Assembly (NCBI RefSeq): GCF_024763615.1
Contig: NC_077225.1
Coordinates: 4,836,001 to 4,900,000 of the forward strand
Reading direction: 5' to 3'
From: Phlebotomus papatasi
Lineage: Eukaryota; Arthropoda; Insecta; Diptera; Psychodidae
DNA length: 64,000 bases
This document shows, one piece after another, positions 34,255 to 44,789 of this stretch (position 1 is its first letter; each line of letters starts with the position of its first letter). A model generated the notes under the pieces. The model was given only the letters and a program-made list of their open reading frames with translations, did not search any database and had not been told where the DNA came from. The position numbers and the translations under genes are program-made.

Positions 34255-37200
34255 ATCCTAGCTGCTAAACGGTAAGAGATATTGACTTCCGGTCTTCGGT
34301 GACCCCCCCAGAAATCAATACATTCTATCTAACTAACTTACCCAAATTACCCCTCATCCCTTCATGCGTTCCCTAACCACCAAAAATAGGCAAAAAATGA
34401 GGTTTTTCTAATTCAAAAAAAAATCGCTGTGACGATTTCCTTCATTTTTGGATATGTTATGGAGGTAGTCCAGCTGAACATTTCGTCCTTAGACACCTAT
34501 CACCGGAAAAATCGCCATCTTGAATTATTCAAGGTCAAAGGTCAACTACCCTAGAGGGCCTAATCTTCAACGGATTTGGACAAATTTGGACATTTTTGAA
34601 AAATCTTTTAATTCTGAACACGACTGCATCGGTCACAATCGGTGATGGATCGGAAAAGTAGCGGTAATAGTCCTATTTTTTAAAAATACTGTTTTTCGCA
34701 CTTTTTCAGTCTTTTGACCCATATAAAATTCAAACGGTAAGAGATATCACCTTCCGGTCTTCGGTGACCCCATCTCAAATGACATTATCTCGAAAGTAAT
34801 CTCTTTGTTTTTACCCCCTCCCCCTTCATGCGTTCCCTATCCCCCAAAAATAGGCAAAAAATGAGGTTTTTCTAATTTAAAAAAAAAATCGCTCTGACGA
34901 TTTCCTTCATTTTTGGATATGTTATGGGGGTAGTCCAGCTGAACATTTCGTCCTTAGACACCTATCACCGGCAAAATCGCCATCTTGAATTATTCAAGGT
35001 CAAAGGTCAACTACCCTAGAGGGCCTAATTTTCAACGGATTTGGACAAATTTGGACATTTTTGAAAAATCTTTTAATTCTGAACCCGACTGCATCGGTCA
35101 CAATCGGTGATGGATCGGAAAAGTAACGGTAATAGTCCTATTAGGTGAGATTCTTAACAATCTCACCTACTATAATCCTAACAAAATTTCATGTCGTCCG
35201 ATCGACCTCAAACTTGGCCAAAATGTGTTTCAGCGCTTCCTGATCACGAATATATATGTGGCTATTTTACGTTCCCGGCCGGCCGGCCGGCCGCTCTTTG
35301 GAGCTTCATAGCTCCTAAACTAAAAAAGATATCGACTTGCGGTTTTCGGCAAAGGTTATATATCGTATGAAAATTGCAACTTGGTGCATTGACCCCCCAC
35401 CCCCCACCCCTCCTTCCGCCATTTTGAAGACCCCCCTTTTTTGTTTTCTCAATAGCTTCGCCCCTATGGCATCGAGCGGGCTCAAATTTTAGTATGTCAT
35501 AGCTGGGCCTTAGAGCTTTCCATCAATACCAAACTTAAGGTCCCCCGACCCCCCTGACCCGAGCTATAAGGGTCCAAAAAAAATTTCTTAAAATGGCCAT
35601 AACTCCGGTTCTAATTATCAGAATTTAAAAAGTGAGGGCTTTTTGGAAAGCTCTCGTAAAATGCCACCTCCCCTTCTAACATCGCAAGTTCATAAAACCA
35701 CCGCTAGGGGCGCTATTTTTAAAAAGAAAATTTTTAAATCTTATAAGTTTAATAACTCAAAAAGTCCATTGTGCATCGGGCTGAAATTTTAGTATGTTGT
35801 AGCCGTTGATTATACCTATCAAACAAAAAAAACCTTAAGTCGATCCATAACCCCTGACCCGAGCTATAAGGGGTCAAAGTTCGAACATTGACCGGCCTCT
35901 ATCTGCGGTTCTAACTAACATAGCGACCTAAATTTTACCTTTTTGGTTTCGTCTCGATGAGCACTTTCAGATGGAAGTTCAAAAAGTCACCACAGGTGGC
36001 GCTGTGATAGCGTCAAAATTCATCGAAATTCAAAGTCACTTTTCTCAAAAACGGCATTGTGCAAGTTAATGAAATTTTAGTATGTTGTAGTCCAGTCTAG
36101 GACGTTTCCAAAATGGTGCGTATGTGCGCTGTGGTTTCAATAGAACCGGAGATATGAGGGGTGAAATTTCACGAAATTCAAAAAATCATATCTCCGGTTC
36201 TATGTGACCGATTTTGATGAATGAGGGCTTAAACGAAAGATCTCACCAAATGCTACAACTTTCTAGAATATTTGAACTTTGTGGGACCAACACCAGGGGC
36301 GCCACAGTCGAAAAACCAATTTCAATATCACATAACCTCAATTATCTCGACTGTCGCTGAACCGATTTTGATGATTACTTCGACATAATTGTAGAAGACA
36401 TTTGTCTCTATATTTCGTTCATACATCATTTTTCGATCAGATAATGCGATCTGTCCGATTTTGCCGTTTAAGTGTGAAAAAAAAATGATTTTTCCCATAG
36501 TAACGCTTTGAAATCACTCAGATGCCAATTTGACTGCCTCTACTCCACCAAGACACTTAAAATAGGGTTTTAAATGGAAAATCCCACAAAATACAACAAT
36601 TCTTTGAAATAGTTGAAGCTCAACAAATGACTACTTGGGGCACTCTGGATGAAAAAACGAGTTAAGAAACAAACAACCTCGATTATCTTGGCTTCTGAGT
36701 AATCGATGAGATCATGTTCTATGGGAAAATTATAGAGAACATTCTGGTCTACATTTCACCCATATCACACTTTTCTGTCAGTTCATCCAAATCCTTGATA
36801 TTTTGGTTTAAATACAAAATTTGCATAATTTCACGAATTTGATTCAAGATAACTGAATGGCGTCTCCCAACTTCAGCTCCAAATCGAATTTGCATGCACT
36901 CCGAGTTAGCTCACGTTAAGAATCTCACCTACATAAGCCGGTTAGGATTATCTGTCCCTTTTTTAAAAATACTGTTTTTCGCACTTTTTTAGTCTTTTGA
37001 CCCATATAAAATTCAAACGGTAAGAGATATCAACTTCCGGTCTTCGGTGACTCCATCTCAAATGACATTATCTCGAAAGTAATCTCTTTGTTTTTACCCC
37101 CTCCCCCTTCATGCGCTCCCTATCCCCCAAAAATAGGCAAAAAGTGAGGCTTTTCTAATTTTAAAAAAAAAATTGGCCCTGACGATTTCCTTCATTTTTG

Positions 37201-37284
37201 GATATGTTATGGAGGTAGTCCAGCTGAACATTTCGTCCTTAGACACCTATCACCGGAAAAATCGCCATCTTGAATTATTCAAGG
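34255..37284 (+). repeat. 467 bp tandem repeat, about 2.6 copies, split by an insertion
   Basis: AACGGTAAGAGATAT occurs at 34267, 34733 and 37016; after subtracting the 1816-base insertion the second interval is about 467 as well. Each unit has a GACTTCCGGTCTTCGGTGAC box, a C-rich tract, and phrases such as TTCAAGGTCAAAGGTCAACT and CGACTGCATCGGTCACAATC. Units 1 and 2 are about 95% alike by eye. Non-coding. The array is bordered by inverted GTTCGAGCAG motifs near 34197 and 37471. Confidence 0.88.
35143..36958 (+). mobile_element. 1.8 kb Helentron-like element, full copy with empty site
   Basis: Inserted within the T run of the 467 bp repeat; the uninterrupted T6 site is present in the neighbouring unit at about 34676. 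The left end AGGTGAGATT-CTTAAC-AATCTCACCT forms a 10 bp stem hairpin. The same 16 bases (AGGTGAGATTCTTAAC) recur inverted 28 bases inside the right end, so the inverted repeats are asymmetric. Such asymmetric ends, T-rich target and lack of a clear duplication fit Helentron-derived non-autonomous elements (known family features). It has no Rep/helicase ORF, and an internal 18-base inverted repeat plus a GGCCGGCC run. Confidence 0.6.
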
Positions 37285-37949
37285 TTGAAGCTTAATTTTC
37301 ACCCGATTTGTTCAATTAATTAATTAAAAAAGTGTGAAGCTCTCTTCTTGAACAATTTTCAACTTCAAGATGGTTTTGTGGTGATTTATAGTCAAATTTA
37401 ATTCGACAATAATTTTCTATACATCAAAATGCTTGCGAAAAGGTATATAAGGCAGAGCTCTTTCTCGGGAGTTCGAGCAGCGCGCAAAGCCTCGGACTCT
37501 TTGCCACCCATTTTTTAGTTGATTTCATCATTTTATGTGTGTACTTTCTTGAGTAGTTAGTCAGATGATGAATTTCTTGGTGTTTCTATTCTACATTTTA
37601 AAATTTACACTTACTCACACATTGTTATATCGAACAGAGCTACAATCGATGCATTCTATCAATTTCCTGGTTTGCATTCAATAATTATCACACATTGTAA
37701 TATAAAGTAGAGCTACAATAAGTAAATTCTATCAAGTTGCTATTCAATAGTTACATACACACATTGTCATATTGAGTAGATCTACAATGGATCACATGCA
37801 AGTAGATATCATTGCAGCTCGATCCCTTCATGTGTTTCATAATGCTCCATATGATCGGTGACGTCGTATTCAGTGAGAAGTCAGTGACATTGCTTATTTT
37901 CTTCATTCATGCAAGAAAATATTTCATAATAAAAATAGTGTTGATGGTG
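37285..37949. other. Non-coding stretch with 73 bp degenerate repeats
   Basis: CACACATTGTTATATCGAAC and variants recur near 37616, 37689 and 37759, each followed by GAGCTACAAT-type sequence, giving a three-copy repeat of about 70-73 bases. The last bases abut the Gypsy-1 LTR. Confidence 0.6.
37444..37480 (+). promoter_or_regulatory. TATA-box candidate
   Basis: TATATAAGGC at 37444-37453 lies about 27 bases before GAGTTCGAGCAGCGCG, spacing compatible with a core promoter. No ORF follows within reach. It could be the promoter of a decayed element. Confidence 0.3.
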
Positions 37950-38071
37950 TGTAAAGTCCACATTTGATGAGGGTTCGATCAAGACTGATTTATTAGGTGA
38001 ACATTGAACATACAATGCAGTTATGCATAATTATACAATACATATACAATACAATACATTCTTATGCTACA
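37950..38071 (-). repeat. Gypsy-1 3' LTR
   Basis: 122 bases, TG...CA on either strand (plus strand TGTAAAGTCC ... TTATGCTACA). Identical to the 5' copy. Next to it at 38072-38085 is a polypurine tract on the minus strand (CTTCGGGGGGAAGG). Confidence 0.93.
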
Positions 38072-38189
38072 CCTTCCCCCCGAAGAAAAAATTTTATAAA
38101 TTTTTTGTTTTTTTTTTTGTTTTGTTTTTGTTCTGCTCAGTTATAATTAAACTGTTGAAATGACTAATTTGTTAAAATATAACCCATTT

Positions 38190-38264
38190 TTATTTCGAAT
38201 AATATTTCCTTAATAAATTATTGTGCACTATTTTATATTTATGTGAATTAATATCTAATATTTT
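38190..38264 (-). pseudogene. Gypsy-1 integrase C-terminal end
   Basis: The last about 25 codons of Pol (INSHKYKIVHNNLLRKYYSK then TAA at 38190-38192). It is in frame with the integrase at 50993 and above when BEL-2 and one ATTTT are removed, which fixes the BEL-2 insertion point. Confidence 0.85.
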
Positions 38265-38941
38265 TGGTGAGGATTTACCTGAATAAAACGTAAAAAACCT
38301 CCTGATTATCCAAGACAAATTCTCCCCAACAATCCTTGGTAATGATACCTGAATAAAACGTAAAAAACCTCCTGATTATCCAAGACAAATTCTCCCCAAC
38401 AATCCTTGGTAATGATACCTGAATAAAACGTAAAAAACCTCCTGATTATCCAAGACAAATTCTCCCCAACAATCCTTGGTAATGATACCTGAAATGGAGA
38501 GAACACACGCCTGTTTATCCTGGCGAAGGAGGATCAATAAAAATTTTCCTCCGTGTTCTTGTGCGCAGAATTTTTCCTGGAAGAGCGCACGCTCGTTGGG
38601 CTGGCTGCACGAGGCTGCAGAATTTTCCACTTTTCTTCAACACAAGACACTTTCAGGGAAACACTTGGGGCCTCACTCGATGAGGGTTAAGTTAAACAAC
38701 TTATGCAGTCGCGAAAGATCACCTTTTGTTTATTTTATTCAATAAATTAAAGAAATTTGTGGCAGAGCGAAAATTACACACAATCATTTGAACTTGCAGA
38801 AAGGAAGGAAGAAGAGAAGAAAAAAAAGTCCGTTATGGAGAGGGGAAAAAATCAATTGACATTAGACGAGTCACCCAATAAACAATCATGGGTGGAAGTT
38901 TCCATGGACAAATTTAGGATATGTCTTTTTTCGCGTGAACA
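38265..38941 (-). repeat. BEL-2 3' LTR with 70 bp internal repeats
   Basis: 677 bases. The outer part has three copies of a 70-base unit (starting CCTGAATAAAACGTAAAAAA at about 38279, 38349, 38419) plus a partial. A polypurine tract on the minus strand (CTCAAGAGGGGGAGTA, 38942-38957) adjoins it. Confidence 0.9.
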
Positions 38942-39056
38942 TACTCCCCCTCTTGAGCGACTGCAAATATTGAACTTAATTGAATTTACAATATTTAATT
39001 CATGTTTGCAAAGCTAAACTTGGAACTAGAATAAGTTCTCACAATAATAAATGGAT

Positions 39057-39725
39057 TCAATCATCCTTTAATTCCGAAAGTAAAGGGACTAGTTTAGTAA
39101 TGGGCCTTTTATATTCACCCTTGGCAGTTTTCACTGTAGCCACCCTTACCAATCCGTCAACCCCCGGATGAACTTCCCTCACAACACCAAGTGGCCAATG
39201 AGTTGTGGCACTATCGGTTTCAATTAAAAGCACAACGTTTCCAACCTTTAAATTTTTATGCTTTTTATCCCACTTGCTGCGGATTTGCAGTGTTGAAAGG
39301 TATTCTTTCTTCCAGCGAGCAGCAAAATCTTGCTGCATGCGTTGGCATAATTGCCATCTACTCAATTTATTCATGGCCAAGTGGCCTACAGAAGGATCAG
39401 GCAGTTGTAAAGAAGGAATTCCAATTAAGAAATTGCCTGGTGTCAAAATGACAGGATCTTCACTGTCTTCGGAAATACTTACGAGAGGCCGACTGTTCAA
39501 AATGGCCTCAATTTGAGCCAAGACCGTTACCATCTCTTCATAAGTAAGCAGAGCTTGCCCGACCGTGCGACGAAAGTGGTGTTTGAAAGAACGAACGGCG
39601 GATTCCCATAATCCTCCATGAGAAGGTGCAGCAGGGGCATTGAAATGCCACTGAATGGACAAGGATGAAGCAAAGTTTGTAATTCGTTCTTGGGATGCAT
39701 GGTGACTGAGTAGGGTCTTTAGCTT
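39057..39725 (-). pseudogene. BEL-2 integrase C-terminal half
   Basis: The frame contains FVGSDNKLKTLL, then IQWHFNAPAAPSHGGLWES, where the Glu of GLWES is the last residue of the D,D35,E triad. The BEL-typical LNSRPL, LTPGNFLIG and RSKWDKKHKNLKVGNVV follow, with a C-terminal WPLGVVREVHPG segment, ending at 39057. The zinc-binding domain and both catalytic Asp residues are missing because of a deletion at about 39727-39760. The nominal start inside the ORF is not a real initiator. Confidence 0.88.
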
Positions 39726-39726
39726 G

Positions 39727-42700
39727 TTATCTGAGCCAACAAAATTTTGCCAACAAATTTGGCAAAATTTTGGGATGCCTTACATCGTAGGGTTCATTAG
39801 AATAATGAAGTCTTCCCCCCACCCTCAATACCCCATCAGAATCCAGAAATGGACGGAGTTTTCTGATGTATTTCAATTTGTTGTTAGAGTCGAGGGTGTT
39901 TTTAGCCACTGCATTTACCACTTCAGGCATTTCCTCGTGCTGTGCCCATTTGATGAGGAAAGTCTCAGCCTTGCAAATTTCACTAACTGTTAGTGGTGAT
40001 TGTTGCGCTATCTTAAGAGATCGTGTCACACGTCGATGAGACTTGAAGAAATCAGAAGCTCTGATGCACCACGCAAGCGTCCGGACCATACGCGTGAATG
40101 TTCCAATACGACAAACTAAATGTTCGTAAATTGAACGAAATTTTTGTGTTTCTGTTTCTCCCCCTTTGGGAATGGAACTTTCCACAAAGCATAACGCTTG
40201 AGGAGAACGCATGTGAAATGACGAAATAGAGAACACTGGGGGCCAGTTTTCCCTCTTAAGGCACAACCACTTGGGTCCAGACCACCATAAGTCGCTCGAT
40301 AATAAATCTTTGGCGCTTGTGCCTCGCGAGATGAGGTCTGCCGGGTTCTCATGCGTTGACACATAATTCCATTGGTGGGTTTTTGAATGTGACAAAATGA
40401 TTTTGGTCCGGTTGCGGACGAATACGTCTTGTTTAGGTTTGGGTTGATGGATCTGACACAAAACTACAGCTGAATCAGTCCAGAAATTGCAATTCTCAAT
40501 TGCCAGTGACTGTGAAATTGAGATCATGAGATCCACAGCCAAAATTGCAGCACAAACCTCGGCCTTTGGGATAGTGAGTTTAGGCATGGAATTTTTCTTT
40601 TTGTCAAGTGGAGAGATTCGAGACTTTGACGAAACAAGTCTAGAAAATCTTTCTCCTGACTCGCTGATTGTTACGAGAAAAACCACCGCACCATACGCGA
40701 CCCCACTGGCATCCGAGAACGCATGGAGTTCTCTGCCAACCACCCGGTCAAATTTGGAATACCACCGTGGGATTTTCAGTTCTTCAATGTTTGGCAGATC
40801 AGAAATGAATTCCCCCCACCTTTCCCTCACACTCTGGGATACTTCGTCCCTCCAGTCGAGCTCTTCAATCCATGTTGCTTGCATTATTAATTTTGCTCTG
40901 GTCAGAATGGGACCAACAAAGCCACATGGGTCATAAATACGCGCAATAGTGGATAGAATGTGGCGTTTAGTTGGGAGAGCTTGATCAGCCAAATTGGAAA
41001 CACGAAACTGAAAACAGTCTTGACTTGGTAGCCAAACAATTCCAAGGGTTTTGGTTTCGAAACTCAAATTGACTTCCTCATTAGTAGAAGAGGAAACCTC
41101 CGATTCCATCACAGCAGAGCTGTTGGATTGAAATTTGGACAATTCCATGCCTGCCAAGAGAAATAGGGACTTCAATTCTTCTTTAATTTTCAAAACCTCA
41201 TCAACGGTGGGTGCTGACAACAAACAGTCATCAACATAGGTATTCTCGCGAATGACTTTAGCTGCAGCTGGGTATCGATTACCTTCGCCTTCTGCCAACT
41301 GCATGAGAACCCTAGTTGCCAGAAATGGAGAGCTGGCAACCCCAAAACAAACCCGTGTAAATCGAAAATCTTCGATTTCATTGTCGAGTCTGATCACGAA
41401 TCTTTGCAGGTCTCTATGGGAAGGGTGAAGCTCAACTTGCAAATACATTTTAACAATGTCGCAAGTTAATGCATATTTATGCATCCTAAATCTCCAAAGG
41501 ATTGAAATCAGAAGGGGCTGAACGATAGGTCCCACATGCAAGCAGTCATTGAGATTCACACCTGACGCTGTGACGGAACTTGCATTAAATACTGGTCTAA
41601 CTTTGGTGGACAACGCATTTTCCCTAATCACGCAGTGATGTGGCATATAGTATTTTGGTATTGAAGGAGCAAACAATTGGTTTGCAGGGACCCGTTCAAT
41701 AATTCCCAACTGTAAATACTCACGAAATACAGTTAAGTATAATTCTTTGAGAGTCAAGTTCTTATCAAGTCGGCGTTCAAGGTGCGAAAATTGACGCAAT
41801 GCTTGATTTCGATTGGAATGTAAGACCTGAATGTTCTCATTGAGAGGAAGTTGAACTTGATATCTCCCTTCTTTAGTTCGAGTGATAGTTGTGTCAAAGG
41901 ATTTCTCCGCCTCAGCTTTCTCAAACGATTTGACGTCCTCTTTGGGGATATCTTCGATTTCCCAGAACTGTTTCATGGTTTTATCGAGTGAAGCTAAGGT
42001 GGTGACGTTGCACGAGACGGGTTGAGGTGGTGAGACCTTAAAACAAGGACCTACTACTAACCATCCGAAAACGCTATTGAGCAGACGCGGTTGGCCCTCT
42101 CCCAATTCATACTTGTCGACACCGAAATAATCCCAAGAATTTGCCCCACCTATCAAAAGATCTATACGCTGGCAGTGGTTCCAATGGGGATCTGCTAACT
42201 TAAGATGAGATGGGATCTTGATCTTGGCATCATTGACCTCCCAATTGGGGTGGTCTGTAGTCACACGTGGCATGACTAGACAGTCAAGAGACTGGCTCAT
42301 GAGAATATTGTTAATCTCATATTCAAGTTTGACTTGAGTCTCTTGTTTGCACAATTGTGTGCTGTCATTTATTCCATTGATGGAAAAACGAGAAATCTTA
42401 CATGGGAGCTTCAACAGTTGGCACAAATTGGTGCTAATGATATTAACCTGTGAAGCTGGATCCAAAAGAACTCGACAGAAATGTTTCTGATTGTTTTGAC
42501 CTAACACCGTTACCACAGCAGTGGCAAAAAGCACGTTGGATTGAACTCCCCCGTTAGTAGTTAAACACGTGGGTGTTGTGGAGGAAGTTAACTTATCCGC
42601 AGAATGAATCATGGGATTCAAAGCCAACTTACTGGAGATGGAGGCGACAGTGTCTGGGATCGAATTTTGAGTTGTAACGCAAAGGGCGGATCCTGATTGG

Positions 42701-42858
42701 TCAGAATCACCGGAAGATGCTGAAGGCTTGAATGCTTCGTGCAACAACTTATTGTGAGGCTTATTACAAGTTTTACAAAATGGGTAGCTACACTGATCAA
42801 TAGGATGAGAATCAGAAAGACAATTTTGGCAAATATTTAGCTGACGAACTACTTCCAA
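39727..42858 (-). CDS. BEL-2 Pol: zinc knuckle, protease, RT, RNase H
   Basis: 1043 residues, open throughout. In order: Cys/His knuckles (ICQNCL, CSYPFCKTCNKPHNKLLH, residues about 8-42); protease with RVLLDPASQVNIIS (about 125); the RT with RPVFNASS, CDIVKMYLQVELH, VCFGVASSPFLATR and YVDDCLLS (about 400-560); RNase H with HAFSDASGVAYG, IPKAEVCAAI and WTDSAVVL; then ADLISRG and DLWWSGPKWL. It runs into the start of the integrase (VGGRLHYSNEPYDVRHPKILP) and stops after the deletion junction. The start is a frame entry (TTG), not an initiator: gag joins by a frame change at the A8 run (42861-42868). Confidence 0.93.
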   Translation of the reverse strand: MEVVRQLNICQNCLSDSHPIDQCSYPFCKTCNKPHNKLLHEAFKPSASSGDSDQSGSALCVTTQNSIPDTVASISSKLALNPMIHSADKLTSSTTPTCLTTNGGVQSNVLFATAVVTVLGQNNQKHFCRVLLDPASQVNIISTNLCQLLKLPCKISRFSINGINDSTQLCKQETQVKLEYEINNILMSQSLDCLVMPRVTTDHPNWEVNDAKIKIPSHLKLADPHWNHCQRIDLLIGGANSWDYFGVDKYELGEGQPRLLNSVFGWLVVGPCFKVSPPQPVSCNVTTLASLDKTMKQFWEIEDIPKEDVKSFEKAEAEKSFDTTITRTKEGRYQVQLPLNENIQVLHSNRNQALRQFSHLERRLDKNLTLKELYLTVFREYLQLGIIERVPANQLFAPSIPKYYMPHHCVIRENALSTKVRPVFNASSVTASGVNLNDCLHVGPIVQPLLISILWRFRMHKYALTCDIVKMYLQVELHPSHRDLQRFVIRLDNEIEDFRFTRVCFGVASSPFLATRVLMQLAEGEGNRYPAAAKVIRENTYVDDCLLSAPTVDEVLKIKEELKSLFLLAGMELSKFQSNSSAVMESEVSSSTNEEVNLSFETKTLGIVWLPSQDCFQFRVSNLADQALPTKRHILSTIARIYDPCGFVGPILTRAKLIMQATWIEELDWRDEVSQSVRERWGEFISDLPNIEELKIPRWYSKFDRVVGRELHAFSDASGVAYGAVVFLVTISESGERFSRLVSSKSRISPLDKKKNSMPKLTIPKAEVCAAILAVDLMISISQSLAIENCNFWTDSAVVLCQIHQPKPKQDVFVRNRTKIILSHSKTHQWNYVSTHENPADLISRGTSAKDLLSSDLWWSGPKWLCLKRENWPPVFSISSFHMRSPQALCFVESSIPKGGETETQKFRSIYEHLVCRIGTFTRMVRTLAWCIRASDFFKSHRRVTRSLKIAQQSPLTVSEICKAETFLIKWAQHEEMPEVVNAVAKNTLDSNNKLKYIRKLRPFLDSDGVLRVGGRLHYSNEPYDVRHPKILPNLLAKFCWLR

Positions 42859-43648
42859 TCTTTTTTTTCCATGTGCGACTCAAAAAAAGTTTGCACCGAT
42901 ACAATTTATGGGGAGATTCTTTACAATAAGAACAATTGGTTTGAATCCCTGATACCAGTGTAGATGCTTTCTTTTTGGGTGGAAACTGAGGTTTTTGTGA
43001 CTTACTCGGACCTGGTTCAGGAGTGTCCTCAGAGGGTCCTGTGTGCTCTAATGCGCGACATCTTTTGTTCAGGAACCGGTCGAAATCTTCCCATGTGGAG
43101 GTGGAGATATCGTGATTCTCTTGCGCCCAAAGCCACTTCGTTTCTCTGTCAAATTTCCTCAGCATCCAATGGATGAGCCATGGATCTCGTTGAGTAATGT
43201 TCATCCCTTCCAATGCGTCAATTGCTGATGAAGTGTTAGATTGGATGCGCCTGATACTTGCAACATTGGGCTGAGTAATTGACGACTGGTCCAAAAACTG
43301 ATCCATCAGCGCGCACATTATGGAAAGTTTGTCATCGTACCTCTCTTTGAGACGATTCCAAGCTCTTGCGTAATTGTCATCTGAGATGCTGAATTTGCTG
43401 ATGAGTTGCTCAGCCTCTCCCTTGACAGCATTTTTGAGGTAGTTCATCTTCTGCGCTTTAGTCAACGATGGATTGCTGTCGACTATGGATATGAACATAT
43501 CATGGAATGTTCTCCATGAAGCATAAGATCCCGAAAATTCAGGGACCTTAATTGGCTCCAATTTTGCAGAAGATTGCGTCGCAAAACTTGTTTCATTTTC
43601 TAGTGAAGCATTCAGAAGTTCTTGTCTGGATTGTTCCAAATAAGAACG
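42812..43648 (-). pseudogene. BEL-2 gag, middle and C-terminal part
   Basis: 275 residues: LEPIKVPEFSGSYASWRTFH is the hallmark of BEL gag, followed by KMNYLKNAVKGEAEQLI, a helical capsid-like region and the first zinc knuckle (CSYCKESPHKLYRC). It leaves the Pol frame at an A8 homopolymer (minus strand), so Gag ends with a short alternative tail. The N-terminal part lies beyond the LTR-element insertion at 49726-50187; the frame is continuous across it once one CGTT is dropped. Confidence 0.88.
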
Positions 43649-44776
43649 TATTACGGTCGTTTTCGGTTACCAAAATTTAAAATATGAAACTTAGCAAATT
43701 TTATAACAATTTCCGCTCAGATCAGCAAAGTTCGATGTTTTGTGGTGTGAGTGTGTCGGTTGTGTGTCGTCACCGGGAGTATAATTGTCCCCTCCAACTG
43801 TGAGGAGAGCAGTCTGGGTTGGAGATCAGAGGTGAAAGGGAGTGAAAGTTTTTTCCTCCTCAGGGAGTTCTGTGAGAAGTGTGTGCAGTGGTGCCGGCGG
43901 ATAAGAGGGCCCCACGAATAGAGAAAGAAGAGCCCTTTCCTGTCTCATCGCAGCATGGTCCCCTTGGCGACCATCTGGAGGGTCTTCAGGAATATCGGAG
44001 ATTCCTTACCAAGGAATCTCATTTCCCGCCTGGATGGAGGAGTACTTTCCACAGAGGAAGGTCAGCAGAGGAACGGAATTTGTGGGGACTATCTTGGTGC
44101 TTTGGGGGAACAACAATCTTCCGATTGTGGAAGCAACCTGGTGTCTAATCATTCATCATCATAAATTGCCCCTCCGGTATCCTACGGAGCTCACTATCGG
44201 ACTATCGCTTCAGGGAGTAATGTTTTCATCGGAGACTTCAATCGGACCGCCTCTGGAAGCACCCTTGCCCAGAAAAAATGAAAAGAGGAATCCGGAATCT
44301 TATTAGATGCCTACTTAGACGTGATCTTTGGAGTGCCTCACATCCGGACATGAATTATGCGGAAAAGTATCGGCTATTTGTCATCAGTTGTGCCAGCGCT
44401 TCACGCATAAGAAACCCTAAGTATTTTGTGTTATATGTGTTTACGGAAAATCGATAATATAGCAAGTTTATATGGGCCAAAAATAGGGTTTTTCCTCTGT
44501 GGATATTTAAGTGATCAAGGCTGGTGGAGGGAAGTCTGATGAAAAGGGGGCAAGTGGGAGAAGATGGAGAAAAGTCTCTGGGGAATCGAATGTCTGAGGG
44601 GAACCGGTTGGTGGGGGATGGAGAAGTGTTGGGTGGAGGTTTGCAGGTAAGGAAGGGAGGTTGGTTTGTCAAGGAATATCCAAGGAGATCTTTATTTTCG
44701 GAGAGGAAATTGGCGGAAAGATCACCGGCATTTGAGAAAAAGGTGTTTTCACCCAGTACCCGGAATGATTCTCACA
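43649..44776 (+). repeat. LARD-like element 5' LTR
   Basis: 1128 bases, direct repeat of 48594-49721. Differences noticed include GATAAG/GAGAAG near 43900, GTCTCA/GTTTCA, AGGAACGG/AGGGACGG, GTAAGG/GTAAAG and GAATAT/GAACAT. Overlapping short ORFs within it differ between the two LTRs by a stop codon, so they are not conserved as protein. Confidence 0.92.
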
Positions 44777-44778
44777 TT

Positions 44779-44789
44779 TGGCGCCCAAC
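44779..44789 (+). other. Primer-binding site, tRNA-Lys type
   Basis: TGGCGCCCAAC, two bases after the 5' LTR. The core TGGCGCC is the complement of a tRNA-Lys 3' end as used by many LTR elements (family knowledge). Confidence 0.8.
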
